Assembly (NCBI GenBank): GCA_050305935.1
Contig: JBNLGG010000012.1
Span: forward strand, 15,543-79,542
Reading direction: 5' to 3'
Source: CAJXNP01 sp050305935
Lineage (GTDB): Bacteria > Bacteroidota > Bacteroidia > Cytophagales > Cyclobacteriaceae
Length of the DNA: 64,000 nucleotides
The position numbers were made by a program, and so were the translations under genes. Below the pieces are notes generated by a model. It saw nothing but the letters and a program-made list of their open reading frames with translations, made no database searches and was not told the origin of the DNA. The stretch's first letter is position 1. Each line of letters begins with the position of its first letter. Positions 54,678-63,518 of the stretch are shown piece after piece.

Positions 54678-54782
54678 TATGACATGTAGTTGATGTTTTT
54701 GGCTGGTATGCAAAAAATGGGTATTTTGTTCTGGTTATTGCCATTTCATCTATGATAAAAACTCTTAACCAATTCATACTCC

Positions 54783-56060
54783 GTGTTTAGTAAACGACTT
54801 TTAAGGGATTCCATCCTGGCTACGGCCTTTATTTTTCTATTGATTTTCACCTTTTTAAAAGTAAGTCAAGTAGAGAAGCTTTTTGGGTTGTTCGATCCGA
54901 TAAGCCAGGCGATGGATGATGTAGAATTAACCGATCTTGTTTTTAGCGAATTGCGACAGCCAGACCCCGTACCGCTGGATTCAATTGAAATTCTGTTGGT
55001 GAATATCGGGGAAATCAGCCGGGCTGAAATTGCCGCTGAATTAAATATCATCAATAGTTATCATCCCAAGGTGATAGGCATAGATGCGGTTTTTAGTGGA
55101 TTGAAGGATTCATTGGGGGACGTTTTATTGGCCGATGCACTTTCAAACATCGAGAACCTGGTCATGTATTCCAAAGGTATCAATACGGAGGGTGATGAGA
55201 TGGTAATGGAAGAAATGGAGGTGTCTCATCCTATGTTCGACTATGGTGCAACAGGGGCAACCAATTTGTTCACAGATGCCCAGGAACAGCATGAGTTTAA
55301 AGTGTGCCGGACATTTCCGCCCGTCTTAAATATAAATGGTGAGCGGGAACTTGCTTTTGCGGTAAAGATTGCTCAGTTATATGATTCGGCGAAGGCGCAA
55401 AAGTTCTTAAACCATAGCGACAAATTTGAAGAGGTAATAAATTACAGAAGCAATATCCAGATTTTCGGGGAATCCGAAATCGGTGTTAAGTTTTCTGTGT
55501 TGGACGTGGAGGATGTTTTTACGGAGAATTTCCTCCCTGAAATTATTACAGGCAAGATCGTCATTTTTGGATTCCTTGGAAAGACCTTAAACGATACAGA
55601 TTGGGAGGATAAGCTGTATACTCCCATGAACAAAGTTTTTGCCGGAAGGTCAAATCCCGACATGTGGGGGCCGGTTATCCATGCCAATATCGTGCAAATG
55701 GTACTGGACGAAGCTTATATTAACTACCAGGGTGACTTTGGCGCTTTGATCACCGCCATCGTCATTTGTTTTCTGAATGTGTGGATATTTGGCTGGATTT
55801 ACTGGAGCTTGCCACTGTGGTACGACGGAATTACCAAAATTATCCAGCTCTTTGAGTTAATGTTAATCGTATTAATTAATATTTTTGTATTTCACTGGTT
55901 CAGATATAAAACTGAACTGACATTGACTGCCGCCTGTATAGCGTTGGCGGGAGACTCCCTGGAAGTGTACTATGGCCTGTTGGTCAATATGTTCTCCAGG
56001 GCTGGACGCAAAGAACTATTTAAAATTCATAGAATCCTTAAAAAAGCGAACCGAAAATGA
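54783..56060 (+). CDS. CHASE2 domain membrane protein
   Basis: The 425-residue protein starts with GTG. It has an N-terminal helix (about 12-30, SILATAFIFLLIFTFL), a CHASE2 extracytoplasmic sensor domain (about 60-310) with the typical DSIEILLVNIGEISRAE and PKVIGIDAVFSG, and three C-terminal helices (about 320-395). It lacks the usual kinase, cyclase or output domain. CHASE2 proteins sense unknown external signals. Its signal may be passed through the FecR-like and CHAT proteins that follow, but this is inference. Confidence 0.88.
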   Translation: MFSKRLLRDSILATAFIFLLIFTFLKVSQVEKLFGLFDPISQAMDDVELTDLVFSELRQPDPVPLDSIEILLVNIGEISRAEIAAELNIINSYHPKVIGIDAVFSGLKDSLGDVLLADALSNIENLVMYSKGINTEGDEMVMEEMEVSHPMFDYGATGATNLFTDAQEQHEFKVCRTFPPVLNINGERELAFAVKIAQLYDSAKAQKFLNHSDKFEEVINYRSNIQIFGESEIGVKFSVLDVEDVFTENFLPEIITGKIVIFGFLGKTLNDTDWEDKLYTPMNKVFAGRSNPDMWGPVIHANIVQMVLDEAYINYQGDFGALITAIVICFLNVWIFGWIYWSLPLWYDGITKIIQLFELMLIVLINIFVFHWFRYKTELTLTAACIALAGDSLEVYYGLLVNMFSRAGRKELFKIHRILKKANRK

Positions 56061-56068
56061 AACCGGCT

Positions 56069-56113
56069 TGAATCAAATAATCATTCGTTTAGATTAAATT
56101 ATTATTTGATTCA
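56069..56113. repeat. 13-bp inverted repeat after the CHASE2 gene
   Basis: TGAATCAAATAAT (56069-56081) and ATTATTTGATTCA (56101-56113) are perfect inverted repeats with a 19-nt loop, 8 bp after the CHASE2 stop. A terminator or RNA-processing hairpin is possible; no T-run follows on the plus strand. Confidence 0.5.
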
Positions 56114-56118
56114 TCAAA

Positions 56119-56179
56119 CCTGTCTGCCGACGAGGCAGGCCTGTCTGCCGATAGGCAGGCCTGTCTGCCGATAGGCAGG
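56119..56179. repeat. Three tandem copies of a 20-21 bp palindromic repeat
   Basis: Units begin CCTGTCTGCCGA and end GGCAGG at 56119-56139 (21 bp), 56140-56159 and 56160-56179 (20 bp each). Each contains an imperfect palindrome (CTGCC and GGCAG). A single relative lies upstream of lpxD (27042-27062). It resembles a REP-type element. Confidence 0.75.
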
Positions 56180-56214
56180 CATCTGACAATTAAAAAAATT
56201 AAAAAAGAAAACAG

Positions 56215-57096
56215 ATGAAAAAAGTACTAATAGGATTATTCATACTTGGCATCACCACATCCGGCTTTGCCCAGGATTATGTATTTAGAGTAATGCTTAA
56301 TAAGGGCACCAATACCTACGGTGTGGGCGACGATCAAAAAAGACTGGTCACAGGTACAAAATTATTAAGTGAGTATACAGTGGTGGCCGGGGAGGGAAGT
56401 TACATTGCGCTTCTGCATTCTTCCGGGGTAACTATGGAAATCAAGGAGCCAGGCACATATAAAGTTTCCAGTCTTGAGACTAAAGTGGCAAGCAGCCAAT
56501 CTACCCTCATGCAGAAGTACACCCAGTACGTGGTAAACAATATCAGTGATGAGAACCAATCCCGGCTGAGCGCTACGGGAGCGGTCACCAGGGGATTTAA
56601 TGACATCAAAGTGTATATGCTTCAGTCGTGTAAATATTTTGGCAAGGACCAGATACTGGATTGGGAATCGATACCTGATGCAAATGGTTACTTGGTGGTC
56701 ATCAGTGATAAGTTCGGCGATGAATTGATTAAAAAGGAAGTGAAGGATAGCCAGATCGAACTTGATTTCAGCGATGCCAAGTTGAAAAACGAAGAGCTGA
56801 TCATTGTGAATTTTTCTGTTAAAGGTGAAGAGATCGTGGATCATCTTGGCTATGGCTTACAACCTTTGAAAGATGATGAATTGGTCAGGGTGAAAGGAGA
56901 GGTGGAAAGTCTGAAATCTGGTTTTTCAGACGATACTCCCCTGAAACATTTGGTGTTGGCATCTTACTTCGAAGAGAATGGTCTTTATTCCGATGCCATT
57001 ACCCACTACATTAAAGCGAAGGAACTGTCTACTGAGGTAGAAAAGATTTACACAGACTTCCTGGTAAGGGCGGGATTAAAAGACAAAGAGAATTAA
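56215..57096 (+). CDS. Exported FecR-like protein, possible CHAT partner
   Basis: The 293-residue protein has a signal peptide (VLIGLFILGITTSGFAQ). The N-terminal beta-rich part (about 35-90, including GDDQKRLVTGTKLLSEYTVV and GSYIALLHSSGVTMEIKEPG) looks like the FecR domain that senses envelope signals, and the C-terminal part (about 240-293) is helical and TPR-like (ASYFEENGLYSDAITHYIKA). No membrane helix is seen beyond the signal peptide, so it would be periplasmic. It lies between the CHASE2 gene and the convergent CHAT gene. Confidence 0.75.
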   Translation: MKKVLIGLFILGITTSGFAQDYVFRVMLNKGTNTYGVGDDQKRLVTGTKLLSEYTVVAGEGSYIALLHSSGVTMEIKEPGTYKVSSLETKVASSQSTLMQKYTQYVVNNISDENQSRLSATGAVTRGFNDIKVYMLQSCKYFGKDQILDWESIPDANGYLVVISDKFGDELIKKEVKDSQIELDFSDAKLKNEELIIVNFSVKGEEIVDHLGYGLQPLKDDELVRVKGEVESLKSGFSDDTPLKHLVLASYFEENGLYSDAITHYIKAKELSTEVEKIYTDFLVRAGLKDKEN

Positions 57097-57109
57097 TTTT
57101 AGGTATTAG

Positions 57110-57139
57110 CTTTCCGAAAGTTCAGAAACTTTCGGAAAG
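57110..57139. terminator. Perfect 13-bp hairpin between converging genes
   Basis: CTTTCCGAAAGTT (57110-57122) pairs with AACTTTCGGAAAG (57127-57139) over a 4-nt loop, between the FecR-like gene and the convergent TPR-CHAT gene. CTTTCGGAAAG also occurs just after dnaA (63273-63283). Confidence 0.7.
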
Positions 57140-57155
57140 TTTACATCCTACCTTT

Positions 57156-60100
57156 TTATTCCAGGCCAAACATGATAAACGCCCCCCAATAAATTGGATC
57201 CTGATACTTATTTCTTATCTCCTTTTTTGCATCGATAAAAGATTTTCTCATCTCGCCTGTTTCAAACCATTTTCGGTAAAAGGTGACCATCAGTTCATTG
57301 GTGGCCTCATCGGAAACTTTAAATAAGCTCATTACCATTGTTTTAGCCCCTGCCACCAGGAAGGCACGCTGCAAGCCGTACACTCCCTCACCTGCCGTCA
57401 CATCGCCCACGCCGGTTTCGCAGGCTGAAAGTACCACCAGGTCGGTGTAGTCAAGGTTAAGGTTCATGGCTTCGTAGGCCGTGAGTATCCCACTTTCAAT
57501 ATTATAATTGTACTTCGTCTTATTCAGCACATCACCGGCGCCCCGCAACATCAGACCGGAACGGAGTAAGGGGTTTTCTACAGCTTCCGCCTCGTTTACT
57601 TCGCTCATACTTATCTCCTCGGTAACTTCCTTGTTCGGGGTATAAAATCCATGGGTTGCAATGTGGAAAACCCGTGGATTATTAAGCGCTTTCACTTGAT
57701 CTTCCGATGCATCGAGCTGAAGGTAATAGTCCGTTTTCCAGCCGTTTTTTGTTAATAAATCATGCAGGCTGTTCACTTCTTTTTCAGTACCGGGCAGGTC
57801 ATTTACAATAATCTTTCCTTTGGCAATGGTGGGACTTGTAGAAACATAAAAATCTGGGTCGCCAAACATCAAGGCCCGGTTTTCCTTCTGCTTATTAGCT
57901 TTGTGATGATTCTTCAAAACCAGATCCTTGGTATTGGATACCAGTACGATATTAGAATTATCAAGCACGTATTTTCCATTTTCCAGCATGATGGCTTCTA
58001 AATTGATCTGGTTATACACACCATCTGGGGAAAGATATACCGTGGCGTTGTCGCTGATTTTCTGGTCAATGTTTTTCCAGTATTTTCCGTAGGAAACATT
58101 GTCAGGCAACTGGTATACGATCATGTTTTTGTAATACTGAAAATATTTCGATTCAAGGTCTTTTCCATTGGAAAGAAGGATTAGTTCCGGCCGGTCCCTG
58201 TTTCGTTCGTTGCGCAACGTCACGACAGCATACAGAATAGAATCAGTAAATACATGGTTAAAATACCGGAATCGTATCATCTCCACAGCCACTTCATTTT
58301 CTTTAAGCACATCTTTAACATCCTCCCAGCTCACCAATGTCCGTTCTGTATTGGATGAAAATAGCTCTGATCGTTCGCTCAGGTCCTTTTCCAGCAATTC
58401 AACCACCCTTACCAACGAATCCTCGTTGATCCGGTAATTAATTAACTGCTCGACGCTCATCGAGAGCACATCGGTAAGGAGCTCTTTGCTTTCCAGCCAG
58501 TCGTTATAGTTTTTAATCAACTCCTCGTCGCCGCTTTTGAGAATATTCTCTCTCATTTTTATGGAAGAATTTAGCAGCAGGGCCTTTGTGTTTAAGGCAT
58601 TGTCATAGAGTTTGCCCACTAATCTGTCATCGGGACTGGTAATACTTTTCAGGACGAGGGTATTGTAAAACTCATAGTCTCCTTTTATAGTATTCCAGAA
58701 CCTGGCCTTTTCTCGTTCGCTTAATGCCGGGAAGTAGTACTTAATAAACTCGTCGTAGTTAGACAATACCTCTTCCATGAGCTTCATGGACTCTTTGTCT
58801 TTACCCTTCATAAAAAGCACCTTACTTTCTTTGGCCAGTGTTTTCACATATTCGGGATGTTGTGGGCTGAAATATTTTACATAGATATCCTTCGCCTTTT
58901 TATATTGAACCTCCGCCTCGTTATAATTTTTAAGCATGTAGTAGATGTCACCCAGGAAAACATAGATGCTGGCCGCGTTGATATTATTTCTCTTGCCCAC
59001 TTTATTCAGCCAGATTTTCTCGGCCTCAAGCAGTGTGGTAAATGCTTGCCCATATTCAGCATTTGCTATAAAGACATAGGCTTGGTCTTTTAAAAGTTCG
59101 GCATAAAGAGGGTTTGTCTTATCCAGCTCGTTGAGTAGAATGCCTTTTGCCTTTTCAAAATAAGCTTTTGCATCCTTTACATTGTTGTTTTTGTTTAGCT
59201 TGGCCAGGGCGAGCATTGCATAAACCTCCGCAAGCCGTAGCTGCTTTTCGCCAAAGACAGCCCGGTGGATGTTGAGCGCTTCAGTGAGGTTTTTTTCCGC
59301 CGACTCAAAGTCCCCCAGTGTGCTGTTGATATCGGATAACAGCATTAAGCACTCCACTTTATTGCTGGAATTTTTTCCGTAGACCTTTTCTGCAATGCCC
59401 AGCGTTCGCAAAGCAGTTTTTTCTGCGTTTGTATAATCGCCCTTGATGAGTTCCATTTTTCCTATCGGGATCAATGTAGGTATCAGGCTTTTATTATCTG
59501 CACCCAACTCCCCTTCTTTCTTTTTTAAGGCCTTTTCCAGTATTTCTGATGCTTCCGCGTACATCCCAATGCTCAGGTAGATCCTGGCAATTTCATCGTC
59601 ATTATCAGTAAGGTCGTACTTATCCAACTCGGCCTTTTTGATCAATTTGCTATTGGCACGAAAGATGTCCTCAGCTTCGTCATACATTCCTTTTATGGCA
59701 TAGAGTCGGGCTTTTGATTCCATGGCATTGACATAATGGATCATGTTATTACCTTCTTTCCTTTTGTCGTAAAGTACTTCCAGGGCGAGATCCAGGTATT
59801 TTTCCGCACGTGAGTATTCACCAATGTTTATCTGAAGGTTTGCCAGATTCACGATTTCATTTGCATAGTTGACTTCCGTCCGGTTGTAGGTTCTTGTGAC
59901 TGCATCAAATGAATTTTCGAGGGCTGCTTTGGCCAGGTCATATTTGTCGGTTAACTCATAGAAGTAAGCGAGGTTTTTTTGGATCCTGTTGTAGGAAGGA
60001 TGTGCAAAGTGAATTTCCGGCTTGACGATTTTGGTCCAGCTCGAATTAAATACAGAATCCGTTTCCCTGATCCTGTTTGTATAGTTGATGTTGTAAATAG

Positions 60101-61349
60101 CTTCTTCGATCAAACTAAGATGGTATTGGGGTGAGTTTGTGCCATATAAATTTGCTTTGATCTCTTTTTCATAATCCAGGGCGGAGCGGCTTCTTGCCCT
60201 GTCTTTCTGCTGAACTGCCAATTCATACAGGTAGTGGTTGGCGATTAGTTTTGTGGTGTGATAGGTTGGCAGGTCTTTTTGGTCATTGATAATGGCATTA
60301 GCAGACTGAGCAAATTGCTGGTAGTTATCTTTTGTCATTTCGGCCAGGACTACGAGGAGCTTTGCATACGCCATAAAAACGGAAGATGGCGAGTAGTGGC
60401 CTCTCACCAGGCTTTCATAGCTCCGCAATTCATTTTGATACCGACTTTTCTTGCCATATCTGGCATAAGCCAAAATGAGATCGCGCTGGACTTCCAGTGC
60501 AAATCGGTCGTGAGGTTCAGCGATGGACTTGGCATGGTCATACGCATCTTCAAAATATTTTTCAGCTTCCTTATAATTTCTTTGCTTATCCAGCGACCTG
60601 GCGATGAGCAATTCATGCCAGGCAAATTCTCTATCTTTTTTATTCAGGTTTTTTTCCAGCCAGGAGGTATTTGATTTTAGTGCGGAGTCAGCCCTTTGAT
60701 AGTTCCCCTGGTCAATATAAATCTCCCCGACAAGGTTAACCATCTGCACAAATTCCCGGTTTCTTTTAGCCTGTTCGTCTTTTTTCAGTGACGATTGGTT
60801 CACACGCTCCATAAAAAAAGGGAAATTGTCTCTCATTTTTTTGATGGCCTCATTGTAAAACCCTATTTCCTTAAGCGCCTTAATTTCGATGAGCAGAAGG
60901 GCTACCTTTTGGTCTGCTGTGATTTGATCGCTGTAACTACCATAAAAATCATTGAGAGCTGAGTATGCCAATTGATAATTTTCCAATTCTTTGTACAAAA
61001 AAATAGATTCCAGTAGTATGGCTGCATGCTCTTTAGAGGCGGTGGTATTTACTTCTTTGCTCACCGCGATGGCCTCCGTCAGATTTTGCTCCACATGTAC
61101 CAGCTCACCTTGCTGGAGGCTAAGCTTGGCGTCGTTCATATTGGCAAAGGGGATATACTTGTTTTTTGGGCCTAGTTTTTTGATGGTCTTGGCCTTGAAT
61201 TTTTCATTCGTTGCCAATGCCTTTTCATAATCTCCCTTTTCATAGTAGGCATTGTATTTATCAATATACTTTTCCCAATTCTGACCAAAGGAAATTTCCG
61301 GCAAAAATACGCCGACTAAAAAGGGAACAATCAGTAAGAGGTTTTTCAT
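57156..61349 (-). CDS. Exported TPR-CHAT caspase-like protein
   Basis: The 1397-residue protein has a signal peptide (LLLIVPFLVGVFLPEISFGQ), a long array of tetratricopeptide-like repeats (about 30-870; units such as AEKYLDLALEVLYDKR), a helical region and a C-terminal CHAT domain (about 1080-1397). The caspase-like dyad is intact: His1233 in HIATHGF and Cys1310 in VVLSACETGVGD. CHAT proteases in other systems are triggered by partner binding and cut specific targets. The exported form is common in Bacteroidota but its targets are unknown. It lies beside the CHASE2 and FecR-like genes. Confidence 0.93.
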   Translation of the reverse strand: MKNLLLIVPFLVGVFLPEISFGQNWEKYIDKYNAYYEKGDYEKALATNEKFKAKTIKKLGPKNKYIPFANMNDAKLSLQQGELVHVEQNLTEAIAVSKEVNTTASKEHAAILLESIFLYKELENYQLAYSALNDFYGSYSDQITADQKVALLLIEIKALKEIGFYNEAIKKMRDNFPFFMERVNQSSLKKDEQAKRNREFVQMVNLVGEIYIDQGNYQRADSALKSNTSWLEKNLNKKDREFAWHELLIARSLDKQRNYKEAEKYFEDAYDHAKSIAEPHDRFALEVQRDLILAYARYGKKSRYQNELRSYESLVRGHYSPSSVFMAYAKLLVVLAEMTKDNYQQFAQSANAIINDQKDLPTYHTTKLIANHYLYELAVQQKDRARSRSALDYEKEIKANLYGTNSPQYHLSLIEEAIYNINYTNRIRETDSVFNSSWTKIVKPEIHFAHPSYNRIQKNLAYFYELTDKYDLAKAALENSFDAVTRTYNRTEVNYANEIVNLANLQINIGEYSRAEKYLDLALEVLYDKRKEGNNMIHYVNAMESKARLYAIKGMYDEAEDIFRANSKLIKKAELDKYDLTDNDDEIARIYLSIGMYAEASEILEKALKKKEGELGADNKSLIPTLIPIGKMELIKGDYTNAEKTALRTLGIAEKVYGKNSSNKVECLMLLSDINSTLGDFESAEKNLTEALNIHRAVFGEKQLRLAEVYAMLALAKLNKNNNVKDAKAYFEKAKGILLNELDKTNPLYAELLKDQAYVFIANAEYGQAFTTLLEAEKIWLNKVGKRNNINAASIYVFLGDIYYMLKNYNEAEVQYKKAKDIYVKYFSPQHPEYVKTLAKESKVLFMKGKDKESMKLMEEVLSNYDEFIKYYFPALSEREKARFWNTIKGDYEFYNTLVLKSITSPDDRLVGKLYDNALNTKALLLNSSIKMRENILKSGDEELIKNYNDWLESKELLTDVLSMSVEQLINYRINEDSLVRVVELLEKDLSERSELFSSNTERTLVSWEDVKDVLKENEVAVEMIRFRYFNHVFTDSILYAVVTLRNERNRDRPELILLSNGKDLESKYFQYYKNMIVYQLPDNVSYGKYWKNIDQKISDNATVYLSPDGVYNQINLEAIMLENGKYVLDNSNIVLVSNTKDLVLKNHHKANKQKENRALMFGDPDFYVSTSPTIAKGKIIVNDLPGTEKEVNSLHDLLTKNGWKTDYYLQLDASEDQVKALNNPRVFHIATHGFYTPNKEVTEEISMSEVNEAEAVENPLLRSGLMLRGAGDVLNKTKYNYNIESGILTAYEAMNLNLDYTDLVVLSACETGVGDVTAGEGVYGLQRAFLVAGAKTMVMSLFKVSDEATNELMVTFYRKWFETGEMRKSFIDAKKEIRNKYQDPIYWGAFIMFGLE

Positions 61350-61849
61350 GTATCTTTAATTTGATATTCAACGGTCGCCCGCTTCTCCCGTCAAGACGGG
61401 AGAACTTTTTAAAAAAAAATAATCGCTACACACTGTCATTAATGAGTGTTTTTATCACGTCGGTTTCATGGTAAGGTAAAGATTTACACACAGCTAGGTT
61501 TAATTTACAAAAATGTAAATAATTAAAAGAAATTATCCTGTAGAAGCGCTTTCATTTGGGAAGAATAATGTCTATTTTCATCAGCTTTTTGATTTTGGGC
61601 TTGTCAGAAAATAATTTTCAAAAGGATAGTTAGGGTAGTAATGGTTTTGTGAGAATGGCTCTTTTCATTTTTAATTAAAAACATTAGATTTTTCTAAGAT
61701 TTTTGGGTGGGAATAGGGCTATTTAAAACATTTGGAAGGGTTGATAAAAGTCAAGTTTTAAAACTGTTTTTTGTTCAAATATTTTTTGGCAATTTTGTTA
61801 CCCCTTTTTCAAAAAACGATAGTATTTACCATATTCTTAACCCTAAGGA
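61350..61849. other. 500-bp divergent region upstream of dnaA and the TPR-CHAT gene
   Basis: The AT-rich spacer holds a perfect 22-bp hairpin TTCTCCCGTC-AA-GACGGGAGAA (61383-61404) 34 bp upstream of the TPR-CHAT start, and an inverted repeat ATTTACA/TGTAAAT (61503-61520). No good cluster of DnaA boxes (TTATCCACA) is seen, only weak partial matches such as TGTAAATAA at 61514. No gene or RNA is apparent. Confidence 0.55.
61383..61404. promoter_or_regulatory. Hairpin upstream of the TPR-CHAT gene
   Basis: TTCTCCCGTC and GACGGGAGAA form a perfect 10-bp stem with a 2-nt loop, 34 bp upstream of the TPR-CHAT ATG. It could be a leader hairpin or binding site. Confidence 0.4.
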
Positions 61850-63265
61850 ATGACCATTGATTGTCAGGATATTTGGACGAAATGCTTAACCAATATTAAA
61901 TCAAAAATTGGTGAGCAGGGCTTTGCTACCTGGTTTAAGCCAATTCATCCGGTAAAAATTGAAGGTAAGATCCTGACGATCCAGGTGCCAAGCCAATTCT
62001 TTTACGAATATCTGGAAGAGCATTATGTTCACCTTTTAAGAAATGTGTTAAACGAGGAGCTTGGGCAGGACTATAAGCTGGAGTATTCCATCGTAGTCGA
62101 CAAGGGCAATGAATTTAACAAACCTTACATCGTTAACCTTCCCAATAACGGTAAGGCGGTTTCCAAAGGGAATGATAGAAATTACAACTATACCAGCCCT
62201 TTTGACTTACAGACCATAGATGTTGCCACACGCAAATCCAATTTGAACGTCAATTACACCTTTGAGAATTTCATCGAGGGGGATTGTAACCGCCTGGCGC
62301 GATCTGCCGGACTGGCGGTGGCCCAGAAGCCCGGTGTCACTTCTTTTAATCCGCTGATGCTGTATGGCGGTGTGGGTTTGGGTAAAACACACCTTGTGCA
62401 GGCAATAGGGAATGAAATCAGAAAGGTCGACGAGAAGTTTGTACTTTACGTTTCTTCTGAAAAATTTACGAATCAGTTTTTTGAGGCCATTAAGGCCAAT
62501 AATATCCAGGAGTTCTCTAATTTCTACCTTCAGGTGGATGTGCTCATCATCGATGACGTGCAGTTCTTTGAAGGCAAGGAAAAAACACAGGAAATTTTCT
62601 TCCATATTTTCAATCACCTTCATCAGAATGGGCGACAGATCATCATGACCAGCGACCGTCCTCCGAGGGACCTGGCAGGCCTGATGGAGCGTCTTGTGTC
62701 GCGATTTAAGTGGGGATTAACTGCCGACCTTCAGCAGCCGGATTATGAAACCAGAATGGCCATTATCCAGCGAAAGATGCAGGCAGATGGGATTGATATC
62801 CCTGACAATGTGATCGAATACCTGGCCTACAGCATCGATACCAATGTGAGGGACCTGGAGGGGGTGTTGATTTCGCTTATCGCCAATGCCTCGCTTATAA
62901 GAAGGGAAATCGACCTGGAATTGGCGCGCGAAACCCTGAAAAACATAGTCCACGACATAGATTCGGAAGTGGGGATTGACTACATCCAGAAAACCATCAG
63001 CGAGTATTTTAAAATCCCGATTGACCAACTGAAGGATAAAACCCGTAAAAAAGAAATTGTGCTGGCCAGGCAGATTGCCATGTATTTTGCGAAAGATTAT
63101 ACAAACCACTCGTTAAAAACCATCGGTGACCATTTTGGCGGAAGAGACCACAGCACCGTGATCCACGCGGTCCAAGCCGTAAGTGATTTTTGTGATACCG
63201 ATGCTTCTTTCAAAAAGACCGTCGAGGAAATCCGCAAAAAGTTAAAGCTGAAAGCTGCTTCTTAA
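61850..63265 (+). CDS. dnaA: Chromosomal replication initiator DnaA
   Basis: DnaA opens the chromosome origin. The 471-residue protein has the N-terminal domain I (about 1-80), a linker (about 85-130), the AAA+ core with Walker A GGVGLGKTHLVQA (about 172-184), Walker B VLIIDDVQFFEGKEKTQE, and the C-terminal DNA-binding domain with GGRDHSTVIHAVQAV (about 436-450). All motifs are complete. A 10-bp hairpin spans the stop codon (63250-63277). No DnaA box cluster was found beside the gene, so oriC may be elsewhere. Confidence 0.99.
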   Translation: MTIDCQDIWTKCLTNIKSKIGEQGFATWFKPIHPVKIEGKILTIQVPSQFFYEYLEEHYVHLLRNVLNEELGQDYKLEYSIVVDKGNEFNKPYIVNLPNNGKAVSKGNDRNYNYTSPFDLQTIDVATRKSNLNVNYTFENFIEGDCNRLARSAGLAVAQKPGVTSFNPLMLYGGVGLGKTHLVQAIGNEIRKVDEKFVLYVSSEKFTNQFFEAIKANNIQEFSNFYLQVDVLIIDDVQFFEGKEKTQEIFFHIFNHLHQNGRQIIMTSDRPPRDLAGLMERLVSRFKWGLTADLQQPDYETRMAIIQRKMQADGIDIPDNVIEYLAYSIDTNVRDLEGVLISLIANASLIRREIDLELARETLKNIVHDIDSEVGIDYIQKTISEYFKIPIDQLKDKTRKKEIVLARQIAMYFAKDYTNHSLKTIGDHFGGRDHSTVIHAVQAVSDFCDTDASFKKTVEEIRKKLKLKAAS

Positions 63266-63277
63266 ATAGCAGCTTTC
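63250..63277 (+). terminator. Hairpin overlapping the dnaA stop codon
   Basis: GAAAGCTGCT (63250-63259) pairs with AGCAGCTTTC (63268-63277), 10 bp, with the stop codon in the loop. No T-run follows, so it may stabilise the mRNA end instead of terminating. Confidence 0.5.
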
Positions 63278-63364
63278 GGAAAGTTACATGATTCCAAAAG
63301 TTAAAAACTGCTGTTGACATTTGTGTTTTTATTTTGAATGCTAAATTCAAATAGGAATTAGCTT

Positions 63365-63401
63365 TAGAATCCTCTCGTTTGTTCGGAAGATGCTTTGGAA
63401 G
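63365..63401 (-). repeat. Eroded terminal CRISPR repeat
   Basis: The last 27 bases match the consensus repeat with three changes, ending TGCTTTGGAAG; the first ten are changed with small insertions. Such a decayed copy marks the trailer end of the array. Confidence 0.85.
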
Positions 63402-63518
63402 CCTTGCCCCTTTTACCCTTGCCCCTTTCTCCTCCCAAGTTTCAATCCTTATTTGATCGGAAGGTGCTTTGGAAGGCAGAGGGCAGAGGGCAGAGGGCAC
63501 GGGGCAAAGGGGTGTGCA
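63402..63518. other. Two low-complexity spacer regions flanking the second repeat
   Basis: Spacer 63402-63438 is C-rich (CCTTGCCCCTTTTACCC...) and spacer 63476-63518 is G-rich with GGGCAGA units, 43 bp instead of 36-37. They are partly complementary (CCCCTTT... against AAAGGGG), so they could pair across the repeat. They do not look like ordinary phage-derived spacers. Confidence 0.55.

Noticed and set aside
54515..54782. CIRCE element controlling dnaK
   Set aside because: No TTAGCACTC-N9-GAGTGCTAA-like sequence is present.
61350..61849. oriC in the dnaA upstream region
   Set aside because: No DnaA box matched better than 7 of 9 positions, and no cluster was seen.
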